Source: Bacteroidota bacterium (lineage in GTDB: Bacteria > Bacteroidota > Bacteroidia > UKL13-3). From it: 64,000 nucleotides of DNA. The notes beneath the pieces are model-generated. The model made no database searches, was not told the origin of the DNA, and was given only the letters and a program-made list of their open reading frames with translations. Each line of letters starts with the position of its first letter. Within the stretch, counting starts at the first letter, position 1. Location of the stretch: NCBI GenBank assembly GCA_947477885.1, contig CANJUD010000004.1:100997-164996 (forward strand), in the 5' to 3' direction. A program made the position numbers and the translations under genes. Of this stretch, positions 44,843 through 54,827 are shown one piece after another.

Positions 44843-45925
44843 TTATTTTGCAATGGCTCTAATATACATTACAAAAGCAATAAGAGAATATATGATATTT
44901 GGAATCCATACAGCTAAAAGTGTTGGAATCACATTTTTTTTAGCAAACTCACCTGCAAAACGCATTAGAATTATATACGAAAAGCTGAGCGTAATTCCAA
45001 TCAGTATTTTGAGCCCCATTCCTCCTCTAGTTTTTTTATATGAAACTACAAACCCAATAATAGTGAGGATAAAAGTAGAAAATGGTATAGAAAAACGTTG
45101 GTATTTTTCTAATTCGTACCATTCTATATCTTCTGCCCCGCGCAATTTTTCTTTTGCAATAAAATCATTCAAGCGTTCATAGTTAAGTTGCTCCACCCAA
45201 TGCTCGTCCTGTATAAAATCACGCGGATTAAAATTAAAAGTACTATCTAAAAAATTCCCAGTTTCTAGATTGTCTCCTTGCTTACCAATAGTGCGAATAG
45301 TATACCCTTCTAATTTCCATTTTTTTGTGCTCTTGTTCCAACTAATCCTATTTGCAGTCAATCGGGTTTTTAACTGCTTGCCCTCAAACTTATCGGCACT
45401 GAACATATAACCAGTGGAGTCGGTATAAAGGAAACTTTGTATGGTAATAAACACACCAGGCTGCACTTGTCTGTGCATATTCCTGCTTACGTTGGGTCTG
45501 TTGGGGCTGATATATTCATACTCAAATTTCCATCGTTTTATCTGGTTACCCGGTATTATTTCGTTATATAAATATGCAGACAATAAGGTAATAATTAGGG
45601 CACAAATCATATAAGGTCGTAAAATCCTATTAACCGATACACCACTGCTAATAATAGCGACGAATTCCGTTTGCCCAGCCATACGTCCTGTAAAAAAAAT
45701 AACTGCGATAAATACAAATAATGGCAGCAATAGATTGAGCATGAAGGGCAGGAAGTTCGCATAATATTCAAATATGACTGAATTTATAGATGCGTGATTT
45801 TTAATAAAATCATCTATCTTCTGCGACATATCAAACACCGTGATGATGCCCGACAACAATAACAACATCAGTGTTAATGTGCCGAAGTATTTTTTGATGA
45901 TATATAAATCGAGTGTTTTAAACAC
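44843..45925 (-). CDS. LptF/LptG-family permease
   Basis: A 360-residue inner-membrane protein of the LptF/LptG family, which forms the permease pair moving lipopolysaccharide out of the inner membrane. The N-terminus MFKTLDLYIIKKYFGTLTLM is typical, three helices follow to about residue 120, then a periplasmic jelly-roll region (about 130-270) and three helices to the end (FSIPFSTFILTIIGFVVSYK). It cannot be assigned to LptF or LptG with certainty; the partner and ATPase are not in the window. It is oriented like dnaK and lies 136 bases upstream of it. Confidence 0.85.
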   Translation of the reverse strand: MFKTLDLYIIKKYFGTLTLMLLLLSGIITVFDMSQKIDDFIKNHASINSVIFEYYANFLPFMLNLLLPLFVFIAVIFFTGRMAGQTEFVAIISSGVSVNRILRPYMICALIITLLSAYLYNEIIPGNQIKRWKFEYEYISPNRPNVSRNMHRQVQPGVFITIQSFLYTDSTGYMFSADKFEGKQLKTRLTANRISWNKSTKKWKLEGYTIRTIGKQGDNLETGNFLDSTFNFNPRDFIQDEHWVEQLNYERLNDFIAKEKLRGAEDIEWYELEKYQRFSIPFSTFILTIIGFVVSYKKTRGGMGLKILIGITLSFSYIILMRFAGEFAKKNVIPTLLAVWIPNIIYSLIAFVMYIRAIAK

Positions 45926-45952
45926 CGATTGTGTTAGCTATTATAATATTTG

Positions 45953-46486
45953 TTATTTCCAAACTACGGGGCAACCTACTGCTTCTATTTCTGGGTAATC
46001 TACTTCTACACCATCTAGCGCATAATCTATTGCATCTTCAAGCCACACCTGAGTAACCATTGCTTCATTATCCCAACAGTCATCAATTGCACCTTTATAT
46101 ACAAGCTCTCTTTTTGAGTTGAATAAAAATACTTCCGGATTTACTTTGGCACCAAAATGCTTGGCTACATCTTGTGTAGGATCGTGCAAGTAACGAAAAT
46201 TCAATTCGGGCAAATGCAATTTGCTGCTAATTTTCACCATTTCGTCGTAACTATCTTCTGGACTTTTTGTGGCATCATTGCTATTAATTCCCAATATGCC
46301 TAAGTTGTCTTCTTCAAATTCGTGAAAAATATCAATAAGTCTTTGGCCATAGGCTTTCGAAATATTACAAGAGTTACATGTAAAAACAATTGCTAAGGCA
46401 TATTTATCAGAATAAGAGAATTGGGTATACCAATTACCATCAGCACCTAGCAAATTGAAATCAGGAAGTTTGTCGCCTATTTGCAT
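45953..46486 (-). CDS. thioredoxin-fold protein (AhpC/TSA-like)
   Basis: A 177-residue thioredoxin-fold protein. It begins MQIGDKLPDFNLLGADGNWY, and the active site is FTCNSCNISKAYG, with CNSC in the CxxC position. NPEVFLFNSKRELVYKGAIDD is the typical later motif. The C-terminus has a third cysteine in GCPVVWK. No signal peptide or membrane anchor is seen, so it is likely cytoplasmic and may be a peroxiredoxin-like reductase. It lies 28 bases upstream of the lptF/G-like gene and is probably co-transcribed with it. Confidence 0.85.
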   Translation of the reverse strand: MQIGDKLPDFNLLGADGNWYTQFSYSDKYALAIVFTCNSCNISKAYGQRLIDIFHEFEEDNLGILGINSNDATKSPEDSYDEMVKISSKLHLPELNFRYLHDPTQDVAKHFGAKVNPEVFLFNSKRELVYKGAIDDCWDNEAMVTQVWLEDAIDYALDGVEVDYPEIEAVGCPVVWK

Positions 46487-46634
46487 TTTAAATATTTTGA
46501 ATGAAATGAGGCCACGAAGATAATACTATGTGGCAAAACCTATATTTAATTATTAAATTTTTGAACCGACAAATATTCAACTATATAAACCAACTAGCTT
46601 TCAGCCCTATATATCAAATGTATAATTAGCTTTT

Positions 46635-46642
46635 TACCTTTG
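46635..46642 (+). promoter_or_regulatory. -7 element of the DUF1573 gene
   Basis: TACCTTTG matches TAnnTTTG, 40 bases before the ATG at 46682. Confidence 0.5.
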
Positions 46643-46681
46643 TACAACTTTTAGCTCGATTATTGCGTCTATAAAATAGAT

Positions 46682-47782
46682 ATGAAAAAAATAAATATAA
46701 TAGTTTTTGCATTTGCCCTTTGTGTAAATATAGCAAAAGCTCAGGTTCCTTCTGATACCTTGGGTAGAATTGTTTGGGAAAAATCGGAATATAACTTTGG
46801 TACTATTAAAGAAATAGATGGGAAAGCAGATGCCATATTTTATTTTTTGAATGTGGGCAAAGTCCCAATTAAGGTTGAAGAAGTTAAGACATCATGTGGT
46901 TGCACTATTGCTGAATATAGCAAAGAAGCAGTAAAGCCCAACGAAAAGGGCTTTGTGAAAGCAACCTTCGACCCTACTATGAAAAAAGGCGAATTCAATA
47001 AATCTATTACGGTAAAAGCCAATACAGTTCCATTTTATCATTTGCTGGATATAACAGGTATTGTAACACCCCGGGCGCAAGGACCGACTGATTGGTATCC
47101 CAATAAATTTGGCCATTTGCGAATGACCACCAATCATTTCGCCATGGATAAAGTAAAGACCAATTCTGCTAAAACCACATCTACCAAAATATACAATGAA
47201 GGTAATGAAACTATTAAGTTATTAGGATTTGAAAATCCACCTTACGTGAAGTTTACACCATCAAAAATGGAGATACAGCCAGGTGAAACTATCGAATTGC
47301 TTGCTACCCTTGATGGGAAAACTATTAATGACTATGGGTTTATTTTTACAGAAGCGAAAATGAGCACCACTGACCCAGACTTAAAGCAAGTAGGTATCTT
47401 TATATCAGCCAATGTGGAAGAATTTTTTCCTGATACCAGCAAGAAATTTATGAACAAAGCCCCAAGGGCAGCTATTGTGAGCACTGTGCACGACTTCGGC
47501 ACTATTAAGGACAATGAGCACGTATCGACTATTTTTGAAATAAAGAATACTGGTAAAACCAATCTTATTATTCATAAAGCAAAAGCTGATTGCGGCTGCA
47601 CCGTTCCAAAACTTGAGAAGACTATATTAAAACCCGGCGAAAGTGGAAATGTTTCAGTGATATATAATCCTACTAATAAAACAGGTTTGCAAAGTAAAAA
47701 TGTGCAGGTAATGATGAATGATCCAAGGCAGCCTATGATCAACTTGACTATTAAGGCTAACGTACTGAAAACTGGAGAGTAA
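46682..47782 (+). CDS. DUF1573 protein with two domain copies
   Basis: A 366-residue exported protein. A signal peptide (MKKINIIVFAFALCVNIAKAQ) precedes a first DUF1573 domain at about 35-125 (YNFGTIKEIDGKADAIFYF, CGCTIAEY with its CxC). A middle Ig-like part follows, then a second DUF1573 domain at about 265-360 (HDFGTIKDNEHVSTIFEI, DCGCTVPKL). Each domain carries a conserved cysteine pair. The family is exported but of unknown role. It has its own promoter element and starts about 195 bases from the divergent thioredoxin gene. Confidence 0.88.
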   Translation: MKKINIIVFAFALCVNIAKAQVPSDTLGRIVWEKSEYNFGTIKEIDGKADAIFYFLNVGKVPIKVEEVKTSCGCTIAEYSKEAVKPNEKGFVKATFDPTMKKGEFNKSITVKANTVPFYHLLDITGIVTPRAQGPTDWYPNKFGHLRMTTNHFAMDKVKTNSAKTTSTKIYNEGNETIKLLGFENPPYVKFTPSKMEIQPGETIELLATLDGKTINDYGFIFTEAKMSTTDPDLKQVGIFISANVEEFFPDTSKKFMNKAPRAAIVSTVHDFGTIKDNEHVSTIFEIKNTGKTNLIIHKAKADCGCTVPKLEKTILKPGESGNVSVIYNPTNKTGLQSKNVQVMMNDPRQPMINLTIKANVLKTGE

Positions 47783-47800
47783 GTTTCGCAGCTTAGCGTG

Positions 47801-47971
47801 CTATAATTGTATTGCCTCCGCCTCCTTCATTCCCGGAAATTTCATTTTGAATCCTTCTAGTGTTTCCACCACCTTTTTTGCTATCAGATATTCTTTATAC
47901 CAATTTTGATCAGATGGTATGATATGCCATGGGACAATTTCTGAGCAGTTTAATAATTCGCCCGGCGAATT
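47801..47971 (-). pseudogene. C-terminal remnant of a PPK2-family polyphosphate kinase
   Basis: About 56 residues at the end of the frame match the C-terminus of PPK2 kinases: SEIVPWHIIPSDQNWYKEY (the family's APW-IP-D-KW motif) and LIAKKVVETLE. The natural stop is present, but the frame upstream (to 48055) is unrelated, so the catalytic part with the Walker motifs is gone. The fragment is too short to be functional. Confidence 0.6.
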
Positions 47972-48055
47972 TATACTTTTAAATTGTAATGTTTTTTTTG
48001 GGGGGTGGGGATTACAATACGATATCCGCAATTTCATAACAACAATATAATACAA

Positions 48056-48213
48056 AAATCAATTACACAAAAAACATCGACAATACCTTTGCGCCGCTTA
48101 CTGAATGGATTAGGTAAGGGTTAAATTGAGTGCAAGGCTGCCCACTATGGCGGCCTTTGTGCGTATAACTATCCAGTGATTCACACCAAATAAATCCGCA
48201 CCTTTAATCATAA
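48056..48213. other. short non-coding gap with a GC-rich hairpin
   Basis: AAGGCTGCC and GGCGGCCTT pair (one G-T) around 48134-48157. There is no T-run, so it is a weak candidate terminator for the minus-strand operon upstream. Confidence 0.3.
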
Positions 48214-49029
48214 TTATTGTATCACCACTACTTTTTTATCACTAGTAAACACACCAAAATATCCCAGGCAGCCTCCTGTAATATTTGAATTGGGATTGGC
48301 TGGTGATGCATTGTTGTTAATATCCCGACTAGCAATTGCATTTACAGTATTAAAATAATCATATACTTTGGCATCTATTGATTGTAATTCTACTTCAACA
48401 GTATCGCCTTTGTTAAATCTTCCACGCAGATTATTTTTTGTTTGCAATCCATCAATTTTTTTATCATCGAATATATCATATTTCCTTTGACTATTGGGAT
48501 TGCTACCATTTGCTATATATGATAATTTATAATAGTTTTTTACACCTGCTGGATCGGTAAATATACACTTCAAGCTAATCCTTGGTCCTTTTCCAGGTCC
48601 ACCTGGGCCTGGGCCGCCGCCTGGCACAGAATCTACCATAATGGAATCTATGGCTATATGAGAAGGAAGATATGCAGATGCATTAAATACCTTGCCATCA
48701 ACTGTAATAGTTAAATTATATGTTACATTATTTGGAGCATTATAGTTTGCAATTCTATACCAACCATCGCCTACAAATGCAGCGGTTTGATTATTGCCCG
48801 AACTATTAGCTATAATAACGATAGCATTGTTAACTGGTGGCGGAGTTATCGTATCAAAATAGTCAGAACTTTTTGTGATACGAACGGTAAAATCATTGGT
48901 ACCTTCAAATAGTTTTGCTTCCACTACATATTGCGGATTGGCAGAATTCAAATCTATATGTATCACACGTTGACACGATGCAACAAATATGATAAGTATT
49001 ATATATATAAAGTTTTTCATTGTAATCAT
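48214..49029 (-). CDS. DUF4249 lipoprotein (second partner)
   Basis: A 271-residue lipoprotein. The N-terminus MKNFIYIILIIFVASC (after a three-codon lead-in) has a clear lipobox with Cys at residue 19. It has a beta-rich body and a Gly/Pro-rich loop (GGGPGPGGPGKGPR) at about residue 136. DUF4249 pattern. Its start overlaps the upstream receptor's stop by one base (TAATG), or the ATG three codons later is used. It belongs to the operon with the receptor at 49029-51350, in the same order as the pair at 38025-41328. Confidence 0.82.
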   Translation of the reverse strand: MITMKNFIYIILIIFVASCQRVIHIDLNSANPQYVVEAKLFEGTNDFTVRITKSSDYFDTITPPPVNNAIVIIANSSGNNQTAAFVGDGWYRIANYNAPNNVTYNLTITVDGKVFNASAYLPSHIAIDSIMVDSVPGGGPGPGGPGKGPRISLKCIFTDPAGVKNYYKLSYIANGSNPNSQRKYDIFDDKKIDGLQTKNNLRGRFNKGDTVEVELQSIDAKVYDYFNTVNAIASRDINNNASPANPNSNITGGCLGYFGVFTSDKKVVVIQ

Positions 49030-51350
49030 TAGAATTTAAAGTTATAAGAAAATGCTGGAACAAAACGGAACAAGGAAGTTTCAAGAGCTTCAGTTAATGC
49101 AGGATTAGTTGCATTTTGTTGAAAAGATATAATATATGGATTCCACCTGGCATATACATTATATATAGATATGTTCCAGCTCGACTCATACTTCGCGGTT
49201 TTTTTCTGTATCCATGTTATACCTACGTCAAGCCTATGATAATTGGGCAGGCGTGAACCATTTCGTTCTGTAAAATACGGAATTTCTTTTCCGTCAACTA
49301 TGTATTTTCCTGCTGGCCATGTAATAGCATTCCCTGTATAATATATCCAGTTGGCTGAGATTTTTATTTTCTTCGTTAAATCATACATTCCTACAATTGC
49401 AATATCATGAATCCTGTCTTGCCTAGCTGGATACCAATTACCACTATTCACTTGGTCGAACTGGCGAAGTGTTCTGGATAATGTATAACTTACCCAACCC
49501 GTTAATCTACCAATTTGCTTATGTAAATAAAACTCTGCCCCATAAGCTTTGCCTTGTCCATACACCAGTTCAGATTCCACATCGGTATTTAAAAATAATT
49601 GCGCACCATTTTTATAATCGATTTGATTATACATTTTCTTATAATAAGTTTCTACGGAAACCTCATACATATTGTTCTTGAAATTTCTAAAATAACCTAT
49701 AGCAACCTGATTGGCAATTTGTGGCTTTACATTGTTGCTACTGGGCACCCATAGGTCGGTGGGCGACGAGGTAGTTGCATTGGAGAGTAAATGTAGGTAT
49801 TGAAAATTTCTATTCAATGACGCTTTAAAAGAGCTCATTTTATTAACCTGATACCGTGCAGAAATTCGTGGTTCCCATCCACCATAAAGTTTAATAGTTT
49901 GCCCACTTGCATAATCTTTTTGCGATATGCGATTTCCATCAGCATCATAAGTATATGCAGTTCCAGTTCCTATATAGTCGAACATGGAATAACGCAGTCC
50001 ATAATTCAAACTTAATTTCTTACTGAGTTTCTGTTCATTCTGTATATATATTCCACCTTCAAATGCATGTTTCAATTGCAGGGTATCAGCAAATGTGATG
50101 ATGGTACCTGTTATATGCGTAGGGCTGAAGGTATGGTCTATTATATTAACACCAAACTTTATTGTATTTTTTGAATTGGGATACCAACTAAAATCTTGTT
50201 TCAAATTATAATCTTGTATCGATGATTTTATTTGGAAAGTTTGGTTGCTAAAACTACGGTCGATTTGATAATTATAGTTACTAAATATGAGAGAAGTATT
50301 TGAAAATAATTTGCTATTGAATACATGATTCCATCGAAGAGTAGCGGTTTTGTTACCCCAACTAAAACCTATTTGCGAACCAAAGGCAAATTTGTCTTGT
50401 CCAAAATATCCAGATAAAAATAAACGGTCTTTTTTTGTGATGGTGTAATTTGCTTTCATATTCAAATCATAAAAATACAAAGTCACGGTTTTCAAATTTG
50501 CATTGTTTGATAGTTTCAAAAACATATCGGCATAAGTTCTTCGGGCAGATATAATAAATGAACCTTTGTCTTTTTTAATAGGAGCTTCCACAGTTAGTCG
50601 TGATGATATTAAACCTATACCTCCGGACACTGCTAGCTTTTTATTATTGCCATCCTTCATCTTCACATCCATTACCGACGATGCCCTGCCACCAAATTCA
50701 GCCGGCATTCCTCCTTTATATAAAGTAACATCTTTCAATGCATCTGAATTAAATATAGAAAAAAATCCGAGCACATGCGAGGCATTGTATACAGGTGCCT
50801 CATCCAATAAAATAAGATTCTGATCCACACCTCCACCACGCACATAAAAACCTGCATTGCCTTCGCCTGCTCCTTTTATTCCAGGCATCATTTGCAAAGT
50901 TTTCATAATATCTTTTTCTCCAAATAATACTGGAACCGTTTCAATACTTTTTGGTTCTATTCTTATCACACTCATTTCAGTTGAAGTTACGTTCTTGTTG
51001 GTTTTATGTGCCTTTACTGTAACCTCTTGCATCTGCTCTGCTAAGGGGGTTAGCTGAATTCTTAATATTGAATCTTTATCAAGAAAAATAACTAATTCTT
51101 GTTTTTCGAATCCTATTGCTTGAAACAATAAAGTATAATTCCCATTGGGCACTGTGAGTGAATAAAAACCATATACATTGGTAAACACGCTAAAGGATGT
51201 ATTCTCTTTAATACCTATGGTTGCACCTATTATATCTTCTCCATTTTTGGAATCTTTAACAGTTCCGCTTACAGTATAATTTTGTGCATGAATAAATGGA
51301 GAGAATAACAATAAAAACGTTACAATAGAAAGTATTTTCTTGTGGAGCAT
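49029..51350 (-). CDS. TonB-dependent outer membrane receptor
   Basis: A 773-residue receptor with a signal peptide (MLHKKILSIVTFLLLFSPFIHAQ), a carboxypeptidase-regulatory-like domain (VSGTVKDSKNGEDIIGATIGI), and a plug containing FGEKDIMKTLQMMPGIKGAG and NLILLDEAPVYNASHVLGFFS, then KDVTLYKGGMPAEFGGRAS. The barrel is to the end, closing FSYNFKF. It pairs with the DUF4249 gene downstream. About 30 percent similarity in layout to the receptor at 38911 is judged by eye only. The ligand is unknown. Confidence 0.9.
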   Translation of the reverse strand: MLHKKILSIVTFLLLFSPFIHAQNYTVSGTVKDSKNGEDIIGATIGIKENTSFSVFTNVYGFYSLTVPNGNYTLLFQAIGFEKQELVIFLDKDSILRIQLTPLAEQMQEVTVKAHKTNKNVTSTEMSVIRIEPKSIETVPVLFGEKDIMKTLQMMPGIKGAGEGNAGFYVRGGGVDQNLILLDEAPVYNASHVLGFFSIFNSDALKDVTLYKGGMPAEFGGRASSVMDVKMKDGNNKKLAVSGGIGLISSRLTVEAPIKKDKGSFIISARRTYADMFLKLSNNANLKTVTLYFYDLNMKANYTITKKDRLFLSGYFGQDKFAFGSQIGFSWGNKTATLRWNHVFNSKLFSNTSLIFSNYNYQIDRSFSNQTFQIKSSIQDYNLKQDFSWYPNSKNTIKFGVNIIDHTFSPTHITGTIITFADTLQLKHAFEGGIYIQNEQKLSKKLSLNYGLRYSMFDYIGTGTAYTYDADGNRISQKDYASGQTIKLYGGWEPRISARYQVNKMSSFKASLNRNFQYLHLLSNATTSSPTDLWVPSSNNVKPQIANQVAIGYFRNFKNNMYEVSVETYYKKMYNQIDYKNGAQLFLNTDVESELVYGQGKAYGAEFYLHKQIGRLTGWVSYTLSRTLRQFDQVNSGNWYPARQDRIHDIAIVGMYDLTKKIKISANWIYYTGNAITWPAGKYIVDGKEIPYFTERNGSRLPNYHRLDVGITWIQKKTAKYESSWNISIYNVYARWNPYIISFQQNATNPALTEALETSLFRFVPAFSYNFKF

Positions 51351-51522
51351 TATATAAATATTAGAATAATTTTAGAACAAATGTACTATTCAAAGTATAA
51401 TTAGATATTTGTTATTACGGATCAATTTAAATAATGGTGGGGTCAGTATTTTTTTGTGGATTGTGTGCAATGCAACTTTTATTTCCAAATGAGCGTTTTT
51501 ATGTGCAATTTGCAACACTTTT

Positions 51523-53847
51523 ATGGCGACAGGTATACACAGAAAACTCCCACTTATTTTTTTCTTTCTCATAATTTGCTTGGCGAGCATTGCCCAAACA
51601 GCTGATTTGCGGGGCACTGTAATGAGTTCAGATGATGGGACAAGTATCGAAAATGTAGTAGTTAAACTCAGTGGCACCAAATTACAAGCTGCTTCCGATA
51701 AAAATGGAATCTATAATTTTGGAAAGGTGAAAATAGGTGACTACAAACTTATTGCTGAAGCTAATGGATTCGAAATATACGAACAAAATATTACAGTGGC
51801 GGCTGATAGGGCAAATAACGTTGCCGTATATTTAAAACTTCAAATTAAAACCTTGGAAGTTGTGGATGTAAATACCAAACGCGGACAGAAAAAGGACAGC
51901 AATAAAGTAGATGTAGGCGTCATAAAAATTGACCCGAAAAAAGAATTCCCTCGCTTGCCATCAGTAGGCGGAGAACCTGATTTGGTGCAATACTTACAAA
52001 TATTGCCCGGCGTAGTGAGTAGCGGCGACCAAGGAGGTCAATTATATATTCGTGGTGGTTCGCCTGTAATGAATAAAATGCTGTTGGATGGTATGACTAT
52101 ATATAATCCTTTCCACTCCATTGGTTTGTTCTCAGTGTTTGATGGTGATATTATGAAAGATATAGAAGTGCACTCAGCTGCTTTCAATGTGCAATATGGC
52201 GGCCGCATAGGTGCGGTGGTTGATGTAAGCACACGTGATGGAAATAAAAAGAATTTTTCAGGCAAAGCATCAGCAGGGCCATTTGTAGCCAAAGTTATTT
52301 TTGAAGGACCACTAAAAGCATATAAACCGGGCGAAGGCAGTTCCTCTTTCTTGGTGAGTTACCGCAATTCATATCTGGATCAAAGTGCTCCTAAATTATA
52401 TCCTTATGCTATTAAAGAACAGGGCTCACTCCCATACTCTTTCCAAGATTTTTTTGGCAAAATCAATATTGCCGCAGTTGGTGGTTCAAAACTTAATCTT
52501 TCTACTTTTAAATTTAGCGACCGCGTTAGTTTTCCTGGCTCAACAAATTTTGCTTGGGATTCATACGGCGGCAATCTCAATTTCTTGATGTTGCCAGAAG
52601 GTAGCTCTAGCATTATAAATGGTGTGATAGGATACAGCAGCTATAAAATGCAGCAATTAGAGCCCGATCAAAAAGCTCGTTATAGCAGTATCGACGGATT
52701 TAATGCAGCCATCAACTTTACTTATTTCTTTGGTGCCGACGAGTTTAAATATGGAATTGAGACCAATGGGTTCTCTACCAATTTCCACACTTATAATGCA
52801 GCAGACAGATTAATTGAACAAGTAAATTTTAGCACTGAGCTTTGCCTATTCACTAAATATAAACGTCGTTGGAAAAAGTTTTTATTAGAGCCTGGCATTC
52901 GGATGCAATATTATGCATCGCTCGGAAACACTTCATTCGAGCCACGTTTCCAAGGCAAATATGATATTACCAGTTATATGCGATTGAAGTTTGCTGCCGG
53001 TCATTATTCTCAAAATTTAATGTCAGCCGCAAGTGATAGGGATGTTGTGAATTTATTTTATGGTTTCTTAAGTAGCCCAGAAGATTTACCAAAAACTTTT
53101 GATGGAAAACCTGTTACCTCACGCCTACAAAAATCGGATCATATACTAATAGGTTGGGATATGGATTTGGGGCGTAAAAGTAATTTGAGTATTGAAGCGT
53201 ATCGCAAACAATTTGGTCAGCTTACCAATATTAATCGTGATAAGATATATGATAACAATGAAAAAAACCAAGACAAGCCTGAGCAGTTACGAATGGATTA
53301 TATTTTAGAAAATGGCTATGCCCAAGGTCTCGATTTTAAATATATGTGGGAAAACAAACATTGGTATTTTTGGTCGGTTTATTCGCTTACCTATGTTACA
53401 CGTTACGATGGCATACGCCAGTATTTCCCTACCTTCGACCGCAGGCACAATATAAACTTATTACTCAGTTATAAATATCAAACTAATACCAACCGTGTAT
53501 TATTTAATGCCCGTTGGAATATTGGCTCAGGGTTCCCATTCACACAAACCCAAGGATTTTACGAGAAGCTTGATTTAACAAATATCAGTAGTAATTATAC
53601 AAATGCGAATGGCAACTTGGGGATACAATACGCACAAATTAGTGGTGGCCGCCTGCCTTGGTACCACAGGCTAGATATAAGTATTGACTGGCGACACAAT
53701 ATGAAAAAACGACAGTATGTAAATATAAATTTAGGTTGTACCAATGTATATAATAGACCCAATATATTTTACATGAACCGGGTAACTTCTCAAAGAGTAA
53801 ATCAGTTGCCTATTCTGCCTTCATTTAGTGTGGCTTGGGGATGGTAG
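51523..53847 (+). CDS. TonB-dependent outer membrane receptor without DUF4249 partner
   Basis: A 774-residue receptor, divergent from the one at 49029. It has a signal peptide ending SIAQ, then LRGTVMSSDDGTSIENVVVKL, a plug with LVQYLQILPGVVSSGDQGGQLYIRGG and NKMLLDGMTIYNPFHSIGLFS, and GGRIGAVVDVSTRDG. The barrel ends SFSVAWGW, with a terminal aromatic residue. No DUF4249 or SusD-like gene follows, so it either works alone or with a partner encoded elsewhere. Confidence 0.9.
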   Translation: MATGIHRKLPLIFFFLIICLASIAQTADLRGTVMSSDDGTSIENVVVKLSGTKLQAASDKNGIYNFGKVKIGDYKLIAEANGFEIYEQNITVAADRANNVAVYLKLQIKTLEVVDVNTKRGQKKDSNKVDVGVIKIDPKKEFPRLPSVGGEPDLVQYLQILPGVVSSGDQGGQLYIRGGSPVMNKMLLDGMTIYNPFHSIGLFSVFDGDIMKDIEVHSAAFNVQYGGRIGAVVDVSTRDGNKKNFSGKASAGPFVAKVIFEGPLKAYKPGEGSSSFLVSYRNSYLDQSAPKLYPYAIKEQGSLPYSFQDFFGKINIAAVGGSKLNLSTFKFSDRVSFPGSTNFAWDSYGGNLNFLMLPEGSSSIINGVIGYSSYKMQQLEPDQKARYSSIDGFNAAINFTYFFGADEFKYGIETNGFSTNFHTYNAADRLIEQVNFSTELCLFTKYKRRWKKFLLEPGIRMQYYASLGNTSFEPRFQGKYDITSYMRLKFAAGHYSQNLMSAASDRDVVNLFYGFLSSPEDLPKTFDGKPVTSRLQKSDHILIGWDMDLGRKSNLSIEAYRKQFGQLTNINRDKIYDNNEKNQDKPEQLRMDYILENGYAQGLDFKYMWENKHWYFWSVYSLTYVTRYDGIRQYFPTFDRRHNINLLLSYKYQTNTNRVLFNARWNIGSGFPFTQTQGFYEKLDLTNISSNYTNANGNLGIQYAQISGGRLPWYHRLDISIDWRHNMKKRQYVNINLGCTNVYNRPNIFYMNRVTSQRVNQLPILPSFSVAWGW

Positions 53848-53900
53848 GAATCAGTGTGAGGGTGAGTGGTGTGTGTGGCTTACACCTGATTTTAGCTCTG

Positions 53901-53943
53901 CCTGTGGTTTGGTCCCGAATAAGATTCGGGATTCACCAACCAC
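53901..53943. repeat. composite palindrome made of two repeat families
   Basis: An outer GTGGTTTGGT and (C)ACCAACCAC pair encloses an inner TCCCGAAT-AAG-ATTCGGGA hairpin. The outer arms resemble the 11008-11159 repeats and the inner one the 11255-11271 hairpin. Confidence 0.55.
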
Positions 53944-54081
53944 AACCCTTTGGTGCTCCCCTCCCATCAGCAGATACGTGCGAGTGTTCTCGAATCTTTC
54001 CAATATATTTGTAATTCTAAATTCAGTTATCTGAAATATTACTTCATCATATTATATATTACTTGCTGCTCTTTTAACACC

Positions 54082-54384
54082 ATGGAGCAATCAGCTTTTC
54101 TTTCTTTGTATGAAGATGTGAAGAAAGAGGATTTGAAGTTATTGGAATTAATCAGAGATACAAACTATAGGGCTGCGAATGATTCTTCACAATTATTTCA
54201 ATCGCATTATGCCTTGCTAAATGAGAAGAGAATTATGAAAGGGCATCGAACACCCGAAAAATATCGCAACCTTTTTTGTAATAACTTTTCTATAAAAAAT
54301 GATACCTTATATAGATATGCGATATCGGTTCTACGAACAAGGATTTATTCTCGTTGGGCCGTCCCTACAATCAACTTAATATGA
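54082..54384 (+). CDS. unknown small protein, first gene of a coupled operon
   Basis: A 100-residue soluble, helical, charged protein (MEQSAFLSLYEDVKKEDLKLL). It has no recognised domain. It overlaps the next gene by the four bases ATGA at 54381-54384, a sign of translational coupling. A further open frame upstream is unlikely to be coding. An alternative frame over the last 60 bases (YRFYEQGFILVG) looks sensible too, so a frameshift joining it to the next gene cannot be excluded. I cannot assign a function. Confidence 0.5.
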   Translation: MEQSAFLSLYEDVKKEDLKLLELIRDTNYRAANDSSQLFQSHYALLNEKRIMKGHRTPEKYRNLFCNNFSIKNDTLYRYAISVLRTRIYSRWAVPTINLI

Positions 54385-54827
54385 GTTTGTTTAAAGTTCG
54401 AATTTCAGACAGAAGCTACTTATTATATAATATGTTGATGGGTTATAATGGTTACGAAACTATTAGATGTTCGATGTTTGATATCTATACTCATAAAATC
54501 ACAGATATGATAGATGCACTTGTGCTTTTCGGGTGTGGATACAAAATTGGAATGAAAAGCCAGTTTTGTTTTAACTGCAATGATTATCAAATCGTATCAA
54601 GTAATTTTTCCTGCATTAAGGATGGCAATGCCACGAGTAATCTCTTTGATTCATCATACAATCCTATATATAACGTGTATTATTACAGCAAATGTTCTAA
54701 AAATTCTGGTAATCATTTTATTGGTAATGAACTCAAACAATACACAAAAAAAATTCTAGATAATAAAGATAAAGAATATTATTTTGAACTCCCACCCTAC
54801 GACGAACTTTTCAAAAATAAAAAATGA
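54381..54827 (+). CDS. unknown cysteine-containing protein, second gene of the operon
   Basis: A 148-residue protein beginning MSLFKVRISDRSYLLYN, with cysteines in GCGYKIG, FCFNC and FSCIK that could bind a metal or form disulfides. No signal peptide or membrane helix is seen. It overlaps both neighbours by ATGA. Because the third gene is a metal transporter, a role in metal handling is conceivable but unproven. Confidence 0.5.
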   Translation: MSLFKVRISDRSYLLYNMLMGYNGYETIRCSMFDIYTHKITDMIDALVLFGCGYKIGMKSQFCFNCNDYQIVSSNFSCIKDGNATSNLFDSSYNPIYNVYYYSKCSKNSGNHFIGNELKQYTKKILDNKDKEYYFELPPYDELFKNKK

